The notes under the pieces are model-generated. The model did no database searches. It was given only the letters and a program-made list of their open reading frames with translations, and had not been told where the DNA came from. Source: Actinoplanes sp. L3-i22 (lineage in GTDB: Bacteria > Actinomycetota > Actinomycetes > Mycobacteriales > Micromonosporaceae). From it: 64,000 bases of DNA. This document shows positions 36,840-45,313 of the stretch, piece by piece (positions within the stretch are counted from its first letter, which is position 1; every line of letters starts with the position of its first letter). Position numbers and translations under genes: made by a program. Location: assembly GCF_019704555.1 (NCBI RefSeq), contig NZ_AP024745.1:9826001-9890000 (forward strand), written 5' to 3'.

Positions 36840-38234
36840 TTGCGGCTGGCGTACACGACCGCCGCCACCACCGCCGTCGCCGCCCTGGTGTTCCTCGTGC
36901 CGCTGGGCTGGGGCCTGCGCTCCGACCACCGTGAGGAGGCGCTCGCCGCCGCCGAACGGGAGACCGCCACGGTCGCCGGCGCCCTCGTCGCCGGGGCCGG
37001 CGAGAAGGGCGTGGCCGCCGCGGTCGCAGCGGCCGGCAACCCGATCGTGCACACCCCAGGCCTCGCGCCCACCGCCGGCGGCCGGGCCAGCGCCGTCGAG
37101 ATCGACAAGGCCGCCTCGACCGCCGGGGCCAGCCTCGTCGACGTCGACGGCGGCATGATGCGGCTGGAGCCGGTCACCGCGAACGGCAGGTCCTTCGTGA
37201 TCGAGGCGTTCGTGCCGGACGGTGAGCTCGGGGCGAACACGGCGCGTGACTGGTGGCTGCTGCTCGGACTGGCCGTAGTGCTGGTCGGCGGCTCGGTGAT
37301 CGTGGTGGACCGGCTCGCCCGGGGCGCCGTCGACTCGGCGAACAACCTGGTCGAGGCGGCGCTCGCGGTCGGCGACGGGGACCTGGGCGTGCGCATACAC
37401 CCCTCCGGGCCGCGCGAGCTGGCCGAGGCGGGGTACGCGTTCAACCGGATGGCCGACCGCCTGATCTCGGCCCGCACCGACGAGCGGGAACTGGTCGCCG
37501 ACCTGTCGCACCGGCTGCGCACGCCGCTGACCGCGCTGCGCCTGGACGCCGAGGCCCTCGACCCGGACGACACCCAGATCATCGACCTCACCGCGGACGA
37601 GGTGGACCGCCGGCGCGGCATCCGGCGCATCCGGCAGGCCATCACCACGCTGGAGGACGAGGTCAACTCCCTGATCAACACCACCCGCCAGGCGGTCGCC
37701 GCGCAGGTGGCGGCGACACCGGAGGAGGGTCTCTGCGACGCCAGCGAGGTGGTCCGGGAACGCATGACGTTCTGGTCCGCGCTCGCCGAGGACCAGGACC
37801 GGCAGTACCGGGTGAACGGCGCGCACGTGCGGATCCCGGTGCCGGTGCCGCGCGCCGAGCTGGCCGCGGCGCTCGACGCGGTGCTCGGCAACGTGTTCCG
37901 CTACACCCCGCAGGGCACCGCGTTCGAGGTGGTGCTCTCCCGCCGGGAAGGCTGGGTGGCGCTGCGCGTGGACGACGCCGGCCCGGGCATCCCGGACCCG
38001 GAGAAGGCGATGCGCCGCGGCCAGAGCCAGCAGGGCTCGACCGGCCTCGGCCTGGACATCGCCCGCCGGATGACCCAGTCCACCGGCGGCTCGGTCAGCC
38101 TGGACCGGGCCTCGCTGGGCGGCGCGAGCGTGGTCATGCTGATCGCGGACGCCGAGGCCACCCCGAAGACACCCAGCCGCTTCGGACTCGTCGGCCGTGG
38201 TGGCCGCGGGCGCCGTGGTCAGCAGACACAGTGA
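36840..38234 (+). CDS. Sensor histidine kinase
   Basis: 464 residues from TTG 36840, two bases after the regulator stop; no ATG or GTG lies near. It has two membrane spans (~3-25 and ~138-158) around a ~110-residue external sensor domain, HAMP, then DLSHRLRTPLTALRLDAEAL with the phospho-acceptor His. The ATP-binding part has LDAVLGNVFRYTP (N box), VDDAGPGIP (G1) and GSTGLGLDIARRM (G2). The N box has FRYTP rather than NAxxFTP, a mild departure. Signal unknown. Confidence 0.94.
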   Translation: MRLAYTTAATTAVAALVFLVPLGWGLRSDHREEALAAAERETATVAGALVAGAGEKGVAAAVAAAGNPIVHTPGLAPTAGGRASAVEIDKAASTAGASLVDVDGGMMRLEPVTANGRSFVIEAFVPDGELGANTARDWWLLLGLAVVLVGGSVIVVDRLARGAVDSANNLVEAALAVGDGDLGVRIHPSGPRELAEAGYAFNRMADRLISARTDERELVADLSHRLRTPLTALRLDAEALDPDDTQIIDLTADEVDRRRGIRRIRQAITTLEDEVNSLINTTRQAVAAQVAATPEEGLCDASEVVRERMTFWSALAEDQDRQYRVNGAHVRIPVPVPRAELAAALDAVLGNVFRYTPQGTAFEVVLSRREGWVALRVDDAGPGIPDPEKAMRRGQSQQGSTGLGLDIARRMTQSTGGSVSLDRASLGGASVVMLIADAEATPKTPSRFGLVGRGGRGRRGQQTQ

Positions 38235-38391
38235 AACGCAAGCCCTCTCCCCCGTACGGAACAGAAGTTGCTTAGATCTGTTTTAAGAGTGTTCCCCTGG
38301 CTCGCCCGGACTGGCAGTGTTCGCTCCGATCCCATCCGGTTCCCCGGCCCGCTCACCGCACGTCCCCATCGCCGCGGCCGGCGGAGCCCCG

Positions 38392-38434
38392 GCGCGGTGG
38401 GTGGGGGGCACCCCATGGCCCCCGCCCACCGCGC
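38392..38434 (+). terminator. Very stable hairpin between kinase and protease genes
   Basis: GCGCGGTGGGTGGGGG and CCCCCGCCCACCGCGC pair over 16 positions with one T-G pair and an 11-nt loop. It is 157 nt past the kinase stop and 40 nt before the protease start. It may terminate the two-component transcript or be part of the protease leader. The remaining 38235-38474 has no gene. Confidence 0.55.
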
Positions 38435-38474
38435 ACCAGCACGGCCTGCACGACAGATCCGACAAGGAGACGCT

Positions 38475-40673
38475 TTGTCCGCGCATCGCCGGTCAGCGTT
38501 CCGCGGGTCGCCCATCGGGCGGCGCCGTGCCGGGGATGGCCAGCAGGCGAAGCCACGCTCCGTCACCGGCCGGATGCTTCCGGTCGTGCTCGGGCTGGCG
38601 CTGCTCGGGGTCGGCGGCGTGGTCGGCCCCAGCGTGATCGGCGCCTCCTCGAAGGACGACCCGGGCCGGTTCGAGCTCACCGCGCTGCCCAAGGACGCTC
38701 CCGACCAGGGCCTGGTCTACGAGGGACTGAAGCCGGCCGCCTCGAACGCGCTCTGCTCCGGCTCCTACCTGCTCTTCGACGAGACCTGCACGCACGGGCC
38801 GGACCGCGCGCCCACCGGGCTGTCGGTCCGTAGGGACGTCGACCCGGTCACCGCGGCCACCCAGCTGCCCGACTCGGTCCGCACGATCCAGACCTCGGAC
38901 GTCCCGTCGGACGCGGAGATCGCCCGGGACCTGGGCGGCAGCGCGCTCACCAAGGACGCCCCGGCCCTGCTCGCCGACCCGGCGCCGGGCAACGCCGACT
39001 TCGTGCTCGGCCCGGCCGGCGTGGCCTGCGCCGACGACGGGCAGAGCGGCAAGCGGGTGCAGCTGCTCTACCTGTACGCGGCCGGCACCGCCACCCGCTA
39101 CAACACGTACGTCAACTCGTTCCGCACCTGGGCGGCCGGCGTCGACACGATCTTCGACGCCAGCGCCGGTGAGACCGGCGGGTCCCGGCACGTGCGGTAC
39201 GTGACCACCCCGGAGTGCACCGTCTCGGTCTCCGAGGTGGAGCTGCCGGCCGGCTCGCTCGACTCGTTCGCGGCGACCACCAAGGCGCTGGGCAACCTCG
39301 GCTACAACCGGGCCGACCGCAAGTACCTGATGTTCTCCGACGCGAACGTCTACTGCGGCATCGGCACGTACGTCGACGACAAGCGCCCCGGCCGCACCAA
39401 CCGCAACAACGCCGGCCCGTCCTACGCCCGGGTCGACTCCGGCTGCTGGAGCTCGGTGATGGCCGCGCACGAGCTGACCCACGTGCTCGGCGCGGTGCTC
39501 AACGGCGCCCCGAACGGGACCGGCGCGGGCGGCTGCACCGACGACTACGACCTGCTCTGCGGCCCGGACCGGGCGGGCAGGGCGGAACGCCAGGCCTGCC
39601 CGAAGTCGCACGAGGTGCGGCTGGACTGCGGCCACGACGACTACTTCAACACCAACCCGAAGCCGGGCAGCTACCTGGACACCCACTGGAACGTGGCGCT
39701 CAGCGACTTCCTGCTGCGCAGCGACGGTGGCGACGACATCCCGGACGTGCCCGGCGCGGTCACCCCGGACCCGGCGCAGAGCGCCGCGGAGCCGCCCGCC
39801 CAGCCGGGTGCCGCGCCCAGCGGAGCGGTCCCGTCGGCGAGTGCCGGCACCGGCTCGGCCGCCCCGAGCGGCACGCCGAGCGCGTCCGGCTCGGCGGTGC
39901 CCGGCGCCAGCGCCGGCGCCGGCCTGGACACCGAGCCGGCCGCCTACCAGGCCGAGTCGGGCACCGGGGACCAGGACGCCGGGGCGCCCTCGTCGGGCGA
40001 CTCCCAGGACGTCCTGGAGATCCGCGACGCGACGAGCATGGCGGTCCGGCTGACCTGGAGCGCCGCGTCCGACAACGCGACCTACGAGGTCTCGGTGGAC
40101 GGCAAGCCGGTGGCGACCACGAAGGCGACCCGGGCCCGGCTGATCGGGCTGAAGCCGGACGCCACGTACCAGGTGGAGATCAAGAGCAAGACCGGCGGCT
40201 ACCACGCGAAGGGCGCGGCCAAGACCGCGCCGGCCGCCCGGCCGGTGCAGAACTCCTGGTTCGTGCTGACCAACTCGCTCACCGGCGGCGCCGCCGACCT
40301 CTACGCGGCCCGCGCGGCGGACGGCACCCCGGCCACCCTGAGCTCGGCCGACGGCGGCAACCAGCAGCAGTGGCAGCTCGCCCCGGCGGCGGAGGCCGAC
40401 AACACGTACACGCTGATCTCCCGGGCCAGCGGCAAGTGCCTGATGCCGCTGGGCGGGACGCCGGTGGCCGGCGCGCCCCTGGTCCAGGGCGACTGTTCGA
40501 GCCCCGGCACCCGCTGGCGGCTGCAGGCCTCCGCGTTCGGCTTCACACTGCGCAGCGAGACCGGCAACCTGGCGGTCGGCGTCGGCGAGCAGCGCTTCGG
40601 CTGGCACCGGGTGCTGGCCCTCGAACCGGACCTCGGCCAGCGGCACCAGAGCTGGACCGCGGTACCCAGCTAG
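38475..40673 (+). CDS. Secreted HExxH metalloprotease with FN3 and ricin-like domains
   Basis: 732 residues from TTG 38475, with AAGGAGA four bases upstream; upstream frame lacks such a site. A basic N-terminus and hydrophobic segment (MLPVVLGLALLGVGGVVGP, ~35-55) export or anchor it. A catalytic region holds MAAHELTHVLGAVL, the zincin HExxH motif, with many cysteines around it. Residues ~430-510 are a low-complexity Pro/Ser/Ala linker. A fibronectin type III-like domain (LEIRDATSMAVRLTWSAA) and a C-terminal ricin-type beta-trefoil (two QxW-like units: NQQQWQLAP, GTRWRLQ) follow. It likely degrades protein while bound to carbohydrate. It could be controlled by the adjacent two-component system. 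Confidence 0.82.
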   Translation: MSAHRRSAFRGSPIGRRRAGDGQQAKPRSVTGRMLPVVLGLALLGVGGVVGPSVIGASSKDDPGRFELTALPKDAPDQGLVYEGLKPAASNALCSGSYLLFDETCTHGPDRAPTGLSVRRDVDPVTAATQLPDSVRTIQTSDVPSDAEIARDLGGSALTKDAPALLADPAPGNADFVLGPAGVACADDGQSGKRVQLLYLYAAGTATRYNTYVNSFRTWAAGVDTIFDASAGETGGSRHVRYVTTPECTVSVSEVELPAGSLDSFAATTKALGNLGYNRADRKYLMFSDANVYCGIGTYVDDKRPGRTNRNNAGPSYARVDSGCWSSVMAAHELTHVLGAVLNGAPNGTGAGGCTDDYDLLCGPDRAGRAERQACPKSHEVRLDCGHDDYFNTNPKPGSYLDTHWNVALSDFLLRSDGGDDIPDVPGAVTPDPAQSAAEPPAQPGAAPSGAVPSASAGTGSAAPSGTPSASGSAVPGASAGAGLDTEPAAYQAESGTGDQDAGAPSSGDSQDVLEIRDATSMAVRLTWSAASDNATYEVSVDGKPVATTKATRARLIGLKPDATYQVEIKSKTGGYHAKGAAKTAPAARPVQNSWFVLTNSLTGGAADLYAARAADGTPATLSSADGGNQQQWQLAPAAEADNTYTLISRASGKCLMPLGGTPVAGAPLVQGDCSSPGTRWRLQASAFGFTLRSETGNLAVGVGEQRFGWHRVLALEPDLGQRHQSWTAVPS

Positions 40674-40703
40674 GCCCCCCATCCCCCAGACAGGAGAGCA
40701 GCG

Positions 40704-40847
40704 ATGCGCGATGTGCTGAGCGAGCCGGCGACCGAGGAGGAACCCCCGGCGCGCTTCAACCGCCGGCGGCTGATCCGCTGGCTGACCATCCTCACCATCG
40801 GCACCGTGGCGATGCTCGCCCTCTGGCAGGACCCGCTCTACCCGTGA
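40704..40847 (+). CDS. Small single-span membrane protein (47 aa)
   Basis: ATG 40704 has GGAGA seven bases upstream and the frame ends at 40847, just before a terminator. The protein has an acidic N-terminus (LSEPATEEEPPARF), a basic stretch (NRRRLIRW) and one hydrophobic span (LTILTIGTVAMLALW), so it is probably an inner membrane peptide with N-in topology. It lies 30 nt after the metalloprotease and must share its transcript. Too short for family recognition. Confidence 0.65.
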   Translation: MRDVLSEPATEEEPPARFNRRRLIRWLTILTIGTVAMLALWQDPLYP

Positions 40848-40849
40848 TC

Positions 40850-40878
40850 GGGGCGCCTCCTGGCCGGGGAGGCACCCC
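40850..40878. terminator. Terminator between converging genes
   Basis: GGGGCGCCTCC and GGAGGCACCCC form an 11-bp stem with one G-T pair and a 7-nt loop, located between the small membrane gene and the deaminase stop. Confidence 0.7.
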
Positions 40879-40887
40879 GGGCGGCGG

Positions 40888-41901
40888 TCAGCCGGCGTAG
40901 GCGTCGATCTCGGCGAGCAGCGTGGTCTTGCCGGCCGCGGGCAGGAAGCTGTGCCGGACCGCGCTGCGGGCCAGGTCCGCCACGCCGGCGGTGTCCAGGC
41001 CGAGCAGGTCGGCGGCGACCGCGTACTCGTTCTCCAGCGTGGTCCCGAACATCGGCGGGTCGTCGGAGTTCACGGTGACCGGCACCCCGGCCGCCACCAG
41101 CTTCCCGATCGGGTGCTCGGCCAGGTCGGCCACCGCCCGGGTACGCAGGTTCGAGGTCGGGCACACCTCCAGGGCGATCTGGTGCTCGGCCAGGTACGCC
41201 AGCAGCCGCTCGTCCTGAGCCGCCGCGATCCCGTGACCGATCCGCTCCGCCCCGAGCTCCCGGATCGCGTCCCAGATCGTCTCCGGCCCGGTGGTCTCCC
41301 CGGCGTGCGGCACGCTGTGCAGACCGGCGGCCCGGGCCTTGTCGAACCAGGGCTTGAACTGCGGCCGCGGCACCCCGATCTCCGGCCCGCCCAGGCCGAA
41401 ACTGATCAGCCCGTCCGGCTGCTCGTCGAGGGCGATCCGCAGCGTCTCCTCGGCCGCCGGCAGTCCGGCCTCGCCGGGGATGTCGAAGCACCACGCCAGG
41501 TCGACGCCGAAGTCCCGCCGCGCGCCGGCCCGGGCGTCCTCGATCGCCTCGCAGAACGCCGGCGCCGGGATGCCGCGGCGGACGCTGGAGTACGGCGTGA
41601 CGGTCAGCTCCGCGTACCGCACCTGCTGGCGGCTCAGCTCCCGCCCGATCTCGTAGGTCAGCAGCCGCACGTCGGAGGCGTCCCGCACCAGGTCCACCAC
41701 GCTCAGGTAGATCTCGATGAAGTGCGCGAAGTCGCGGAACTCGAAGTACTCCGCGAGCGCCGCCGGGTCGGCCGGCACCGGCGAGCTGCCCTCGTGCCGG
41801 GCGGCGAGCTCGGCGACGATCCGCGGCGAGGCCGAGCCGACGTGGTGCACGTGCAGTTCGGCCTTGGGCAGGCCGGCGATGAACGAGGTCAGGTCGCTCA
41901 A
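40888..41901 (-). CDS. Adenosine deaminase family protein, possibly aminodeoxyfutalosine deaminase
   Basis: 337 residues from TTG 41901 with GGGGGA upstream. TIM-barrel amidohydrolase: metal ligands in AELHVHHVGS, HAGE (~197), RIGHG and TVNSDDPPMFG. Classical adenosine deaminases have LHxHLDG and NTDDP; the HHVGS and NSDDP variants match, from memory, the branch deaminating aminodeoxyfutalosine in the futalosine route to menaquinone in streptomycetes. Deamination of a 6-amino purine nucleoside is sure in kind; the exact substrate is open. It starts 10 nt after the methyltransferase stop. Confidence 0.85.
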   Translation of the reverse strand: MSDLTSFIAGLPKAELHVHHVGSASPRIVAELAARHEGSSPVPADPAALAEYFEFRDFAHFIEIYLSVVDLVRDASDVRLLTYEIGRELSRQQVRYAELTVTPYSSVRRGIPAPAFCEAIEDARAGARRDFGVDLAWCFDIPGEAGLPAAEETLRIALDEQPDGLISFGLGGPEIGVPRPQFKPWFDKARAAGLHSVPHAGETTGPETIWDAIRELGAERIGHGIAAAQDERLLAYLAEHQIALEVCPTSNLRTRAVADLAEHPIGKLVAAGVPVTVNSDDPPMFGTTLENEYAVAADLLGLDTAGVADLARSAVRHSFLPAAGKTTLLAEIDAYAG

Positions 41902-41911
41902 GAGGATCCCC

Positions 41912-42649
41912 CTAGATAGAAGCCACCACGAAGATACGGCGGAACGGAAACGCCACGTGGCCGTGTCCGGCGGGATACGCCTCGGCGAGCCGGCCGCCCA
42001 GCTCGGCCCGGAAGTCCGCCCAGGCCGCCGGGTCCAGCGCGGCCCGGACCGGCCGCAACGCGGTGCCCTCCATCCAGCGCAGCACCGGGTGGTCGGCGCC
42101 GTCCACCGGGAGCAGGTGCAGGTAGGTGGTCTCCCAGGCGTCCACCCTCGTGCCGGCGAGCAGCGCGGCGTAGTCGGCCGGGTCGTCCACCGGCGCCTCG
42201 CGCGCCACGTGACCGACGCCGAACTCGCCGGCCACCTCGCGCAGCAGCCGGTGCGACGGCGCCGCGAAGTTGCCCGGCACCTGCATGGCCAGCCACCCGC
42301 CCGGCGGCAGCGCGTCGGCCCAGCTCCGGAGCATCCGCTGGTGGCCCGGCACCCACTGCAGCGCCGCGTTGGTGATCACCACGTCGGTGTCCGGCCCGGG
42401 CTGCCAGTCGGCGATGTCGCCGACCCGGAAGTCCCCGGCACCGGCTTTGGCGATCATCTCGGGCGAGGAGTCGATGCCGCTCACCCGGGCCCGCGGCCAG
42501 CGCTCGGCGAGGGTGCCGGTCAGCTCGCCGGAGCCGCAGCCCAGGTCCACCACGGCGCGCGGCGACTCGGCGCCGACCCGCGCGACCAGGTCGAAGAACG
42601 GACGGGAGCGCTCGTTGCCGTAGCGCCGGTACACCGCCGGATCCCACAT
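41912..42649 (-). CDS. tam: Trans-aconitate 2-methyltransferase-like SAM methyltransferase
   Basis: 245 residues with GGAGG upstream of ATG. Rossmann motif VVDLGCGSGELT (~34-45) and PPGGWLAMQVPGN. The start MWDPAVYRRYGNERSRPFFDL and NAALQWVPGH are typical of Tam, which methylates trans-aconitate, a damage product that inhibits aconitase. First gene of a two-gene operon with the deaminase. Confidence 0.88.
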   Translation of the reverse strand: MWDPAVYRRYGNERSRPFFDLVARVGAESPRAVVDLGCGSGELTGTLAERWPRARVSGIDSSPEMIAKAGAGDFRVGDIADWQPGPDTDVVITNAALQWVPGHQRMLRSWADALPPGGWLAMQVPGNFAAPSHRLLREVAGEFGVGHVAREAPVDDPADYAALLAGTRVDAWETTYLHLLPVDGADHPVLRWMEGTALRPVRAALDPAAWADFRAELGGRLAEAYPAGHGHVAFPFRRIFVVASI

Positions 42650-42703
42650 GACGTTGCCTCCAAACCGTACGTACGTTTTGCAAGCAAGGTATCAGCTGGG
42701 CGG

Positions 42704-42709
42704 TAGGGT
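42704..42709 (+). promoter_or_regulatory. Candidate -10 hexamer of a leaderless promoter
   Basis: TAGGGT ends 6 nt before GTG 42716. TTGCAA at 42678 is a -35 candidate but its 20-bp spacer is long. Confidence 0.4.
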
Positions 42710-42715
42710 CTCCAC

Positions 42716-43693
42716 GTGGAAAAACGAAGCTTTCGCCGGATGGGCCGCGACGCGTCGGTGATCGGCCTGGGCGCCTGGCAGCTCGGCGCCGACTGGGGCG
42801 ACGTCAGCGAGGCCGACGCGCACGCCACCCTGCAGGCCGCGGTCGACGCCGGGGTCACCTTCATCGACACCGCCGACGTCTACGGCGACGGCCGCAGCGA
42901 GCAGATCGTCGGCTCGTTCGTGAAGGACAAGCCCGGCCTGACGGTCGCCACCAAGATGGGCCGGCGCCTCCCCCAGACGCCGGAGAACTACTCGATCGAC
43001 AACTTCCGCGCCTGGACCGACCGGTCGCGCGCCAACCTCGGGGTGGACACCCTCGACCTGGTCCAGCTGCACTGCCCGCCGACCCCGGTCTTCCACAGCG
43101 ACCAGGTCTTCGAGGCGCTCGACACGCTGATTCAGGAAAACCGCATTTCGGCGTACGGCGTGAGCGTCGAGAAGGTCGACGAGGCGCTCGCCGCGATCGC
43201 CCGGCCCGGCGTGGCCAGCGTCCAGATCATCCTGAACGCGTTCCGGCTCAAGCCGCTGGAGCGGGTGCTGCCGGCCGCCGCCGAGGCCGGGGTCGGCATC
43301 ATCGCGCGGGTCCCGCTCGCCAGTGGTCTGCTCTCCGGCCGCTATGACGAGAAGACCGAGTTCGCCGCGGACGACCACCGGAACTACAACCGTCACGGCG
43401 AGTCGTTCGACGTCGGGGAAACGTTCTCCGGAGTCGACTTCTCTACCGGATTGGAAGCAGTTCGCCGGTTGCGTTCACTCGTTCCGGATGACGCCACGAT
43501 GGCGCAATTCGCACTACGCTGGATCGCCGATCAGCCGGCCGTCACCGTGGTGATCCCGGGTGCGCGTAATCCCGAGCAAGCGCGCGCAAACGCGCACGCC
43601 GCCGATCTGGCGCCGCTTTCGCCGGAAACTCTGGAAAAGATCACCGCGGTCTACGATGAGCTGATTCGCCCCCAGGTGCACGACAAATGGTGA
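42716..43693 (+). CDS. Aldo/keto reductase
   Basis: 325 residues from GTG 42716. NAD(P)H-dependent oxidoreductase with TIM-barrel fold. Catalytic Asp/Tyr in FIDTADVYGDGRSE, Lys in ATKMGRRLP, and His in VQLHCPP. C-terminal cofactor block VVIPGARNPEQARAN. Substrate unknown. Its last codons overlap the next gene, so the two are coupled. Confidence 0.93.
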   Translation: MEKRSFRRMGRDASVIGLGAWQLGADWGDVSEADAHATLQAAVDAGVTFIDTADVYGDGRSEQIVGSFVKDKPGLTVATKMGRRLPQTPENYSIDNFRAWTDRSRANLGVDTLDLVQLHCPPTPVFHSDQVFEALDTLIQENRISAYGVSVEKVDEALAAIARPGVASVQIILNAFRLKPLERVLPAAAEAGVGIIARVPLASGLLSGRYDEKTEFAADDHRNYNRHGESFDVGETFSGVDFSTGLEAVRRLRSLVPDDATMAQFALRWIADQPAVTVVIPGARNPEQARANAHAADLAPLSPETLEKITAVYDELIRPQVHDKW

Positions 43694-43935
43694 ACAATGA
43701 AACCACCACTCCCGCGGACGCGCCCCGGTTGCGCGGCTGGCTGAGCATGTCGCTCGGGCTGCTCGGCATCGTGCTGGGCGCGGTGTGGACTCTGCAGGGG
43801 CTCAACGTCTTCGAGCACGAGCTGATGAGCGACAAGCCGGTCTGGGCCGTGGTCGGCGGCGGGGTGGCCGGGGTCGGTCTGGCGCTCGTGGTGGTCGGCA
43901 TGCGGCGCCGGAGCAACGCCAAGGCGCGGGCCTGA
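43687..43935 (+). CDS. Small two-span membrane protein
   Basis: 82 residues from ATG 43687; GTG 43690 gives a GTGA overlap with the reductase stop and is equally possible. Two hydrophobic spans (MSLGLLGIVLGAVWTL and WAVVGGGVAGVGLALVVVG) with a short loop, ending RRRSNAKARA, basic and so probably inside. No named family. Confidence 0.75.
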   Translation: MVNNETTTPADAPRLRGWLSMSLGLLGIVLGAVWTLQGLNVFEHELMSDKPVWAVVGGGVAGVGLALVVVGMRRRSNAKARA

Positions 43936-43942
43936 CAAAAGA

Positions 43943-43973
43943 GGCCCCGCAACCTCGGCGAGGATGCGGGGCC
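43943..43973 (+). terminator. Terminator after the small membrane protein gene
   Basis: GGCCCCGCA pairs with TGCGGGGCC and the loop contains a further CCTCG/CGAGG stem. It starts 8 nt after the stop. The following 43974-44034 is rich in GCCGGC palindromes. Confidence 0.75.
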
Positions 43974-44034
43974 ACGGTCAGGCCGGCCTCCGCCAGGCGG
44001 CCGGCATGCCGGCCTCGCGGCCGGCGGATTGGTC

Positions 44035-44238
44035 TCAGAGCGGGCGAACCTGCTCCGCCTGCGGGCCCTTCTGGCCCTGGGCGATCTCGAACTCGACCCG
44101 CTGGTTCTCCTCCAGAGTGCGGTAGCCGCTCGTCTGGATGGCCGAGAAGTGGACGAACACGTCAGCACCCCCGCCGTCGACGGTGATGAAGCCGAAGCCC
44201 TTGTCTGCGTTGAACCACTTCACGGTTCCTTGCGCCAT
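44035..44238 (-). CDS. cspA: Cold-shock protein
   Basis: 67 residues, full family length, with a strong AGAAGGAGAG site. RNP motifs KGFGFIT and DVFVHFSAI are intact within the cold-shock OB fold. It binds single-stranded RNA or DNA and melts RNA structure. A 280-nt region without genes precedes it, consistent with a long regulated leader. Confidence 0.96.
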   Translation of the reverse strand: MAQGTVKWFNADKGFGFITVDGGGADVFVHFSAIQTSGYRTLEENQRVEFEIAQGQKGPQAEQVRPL

Positions 44239-44520
44239 GCTGAACTCTCCTTCTGAAAATGCCGGCCCGCCCTACGCGGCAGCGGAGCGCGGGGCCGATG
44301 ACCGTTTTCGAGCAGCGGCGCCGCGAGGCGGCCCTTTCAGAGGACGTCCCCTCCGTTCGGCTTTGCGGCACCGGTGACCCTCCCGGGATCGGGTCGGTGT
44401 CGCGCCGCCTGGCGGAAGCAGCGAACCACATACGCAAAAACTGGCCACACTGTACCCGAAAAACGGCCCGCAAAGCTGCCCCTCGAAGGAATCCAATAAA
44501 GCGTGGCAGATATGGAAAAG
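44239..44520 (-). promoter_or_regulatory. Upstream region of the cold-shock gene, likely long 5' leader
   Basis: No gene seen. It is less GC-rich than its surroundings in 44410-44500. On the minus strand TACAGT at about 44450-44455 could be a -10, giving a leader of about 200 nt; no clear -35. Confidence 0.3.
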
Positions 44521-44552
44521 GCTCCCCACTTCGCGGTTACGAAGTGGGGAGC
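44521..44552 (-). terminator. Terminator of the DUF4235 operon
   Basis: GCTCCCCACTTCG and CGAAGTGGGGAGC form a perfect 13-bp stem with a 6-nt loop, followed on the minus strand by CTTTTCC. It lies 42 nt past the DUF4235 stop. Confidence 0.85.
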
Positions 44553-44594
44553 CGTCAAGACTCCTGTCTATACCGAAGATGATCTTCCAAGCGC

Positions 44595-44867
44595 CTAGTC
44601 CGGCCAGTGCCCGGTGACCCGTTTGGTCCCGATCGCGCCACCACGCTGCACGGCCGCTTTCACCACCGCGAAGATCGCGCCCTGCAGCGCCGCGGCGGCG
44701 AGCACCTCGCCCCAGCCGCGTTCCTCGTCACCGGCGTCCGGCGCGTCGTCCTCGCCGGCCGCCAGTTTCCAGACCTGTTTGAAGAGCATGCCGGCGACCG
44801 CACCGGCCGCGATGCCGAGCACCACGTTCACCGGTTTGAGCGCGACCTTCTCCACCAGCCGGGCCAT
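44595..44867 (-). CDS. DUF4235 membrane protein
   Basis: 90 residues. Two membrane segments (VNVVLGIAAGAVAGMLFKQVW and VLAAAALQGAIFAVVKAAV) separated by an acidic loop (GEDDAPDAGDEERGW). WGEVLAAAALQGAIFA and the ending KRVTGHWPD are family hallmarks. Its ATG overlaps the DUF3618 stop by one base. Function unknown; found with DUF3618 and holin-like genes across actinobacteria. Confidence 0.88.
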   Translation of the reverse strand: MARLVEKVALKPVNVVLGIAAGAVAGMLFKQVWKLAAGEDDAPDAGDEERGWGEVLAAAALQGAIFAVVKAAVQRGGAIGTKRVTGHWPD

Positions 44868-45313
44868 CAGCGCCTCCCCCGGACGATCAGGATCACGCCG
44901 ACCACCGCGGCCAGACCGGCCGCGATCAGGACCACCGGGAGCTGATTGCTCCGCACCCGGACGGCCGCGTCGTGCGCGACGTCGCCGGAGACCGCGGCGG
45001 TCTGGCCGGCCGCGTCCTTGACGTTCGCCGACGCGTGGCCGGCCACCTCGCGGAGCCGGCCGGTGGCGGAGGCGGCCTGGTCGAGCAGCCGCTGCTTGGT
45101 CTGGGTGACCTGCTCGCGGGCGCGGGCCTTGACATCCGCGCGCGCGGCCAGGGCCTGCACGGTCTCGCCCAGGTCGGAACGGGTCTGCTTGATCTCGGCC
45201 CGCAGCGCCACCAGATCCGGCTTCCCGGCAGTTCCGTTATTGCCACTATTACCGTTACTACCGCTATTGCCGTTACTACCGCTATTGGCGTTACTACCGT
45301 TATTCACGCTCAT
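44867..45313 (-). CDS. DUF3618 membrane protein with Asn/Gly/Ser repeat N-terminus
   Basis: 148 residues. Residues 1-30 are a Ser-Asn-Gly repeat encoded by unusually AT-rich DNA. The DUF3618 core follows: LVALRAEIKQTRSDLGETVQAL, then a long helix and one C-terminal membrane span (LPVVLIAAGLAAVVGVILIV). Probably a membrane-tethered coiled-coil protein; function unknown. It overlaps both neighbours. Confidence 0.88.
   Translation of the reverse strand: MSVNNGSNANSGSNGNSGSNGNSGNNGTAGKPDLVALRAEIKQTRSDLGETVQALAARADVKARAREQVTQTKQRLLDQAASATGRLREVAGHASANVKDAAGQTAAVSGDVAHDAAVRVRSNQLPVVLIAAGLAAVVGVILIVRGRR
45232..45308 (-). repeat. 18-bp coding repeat, AT-rich
   Basis: Imperfect copies of CCGTTACTACCGCTATTG encode the Ser-Asn-Gly repeat of the DUF3618 protein. 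Codons AGT, AAT and GGT/GGC are used here, unlike the G/C-ending codons around. Confidence 0.8.
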
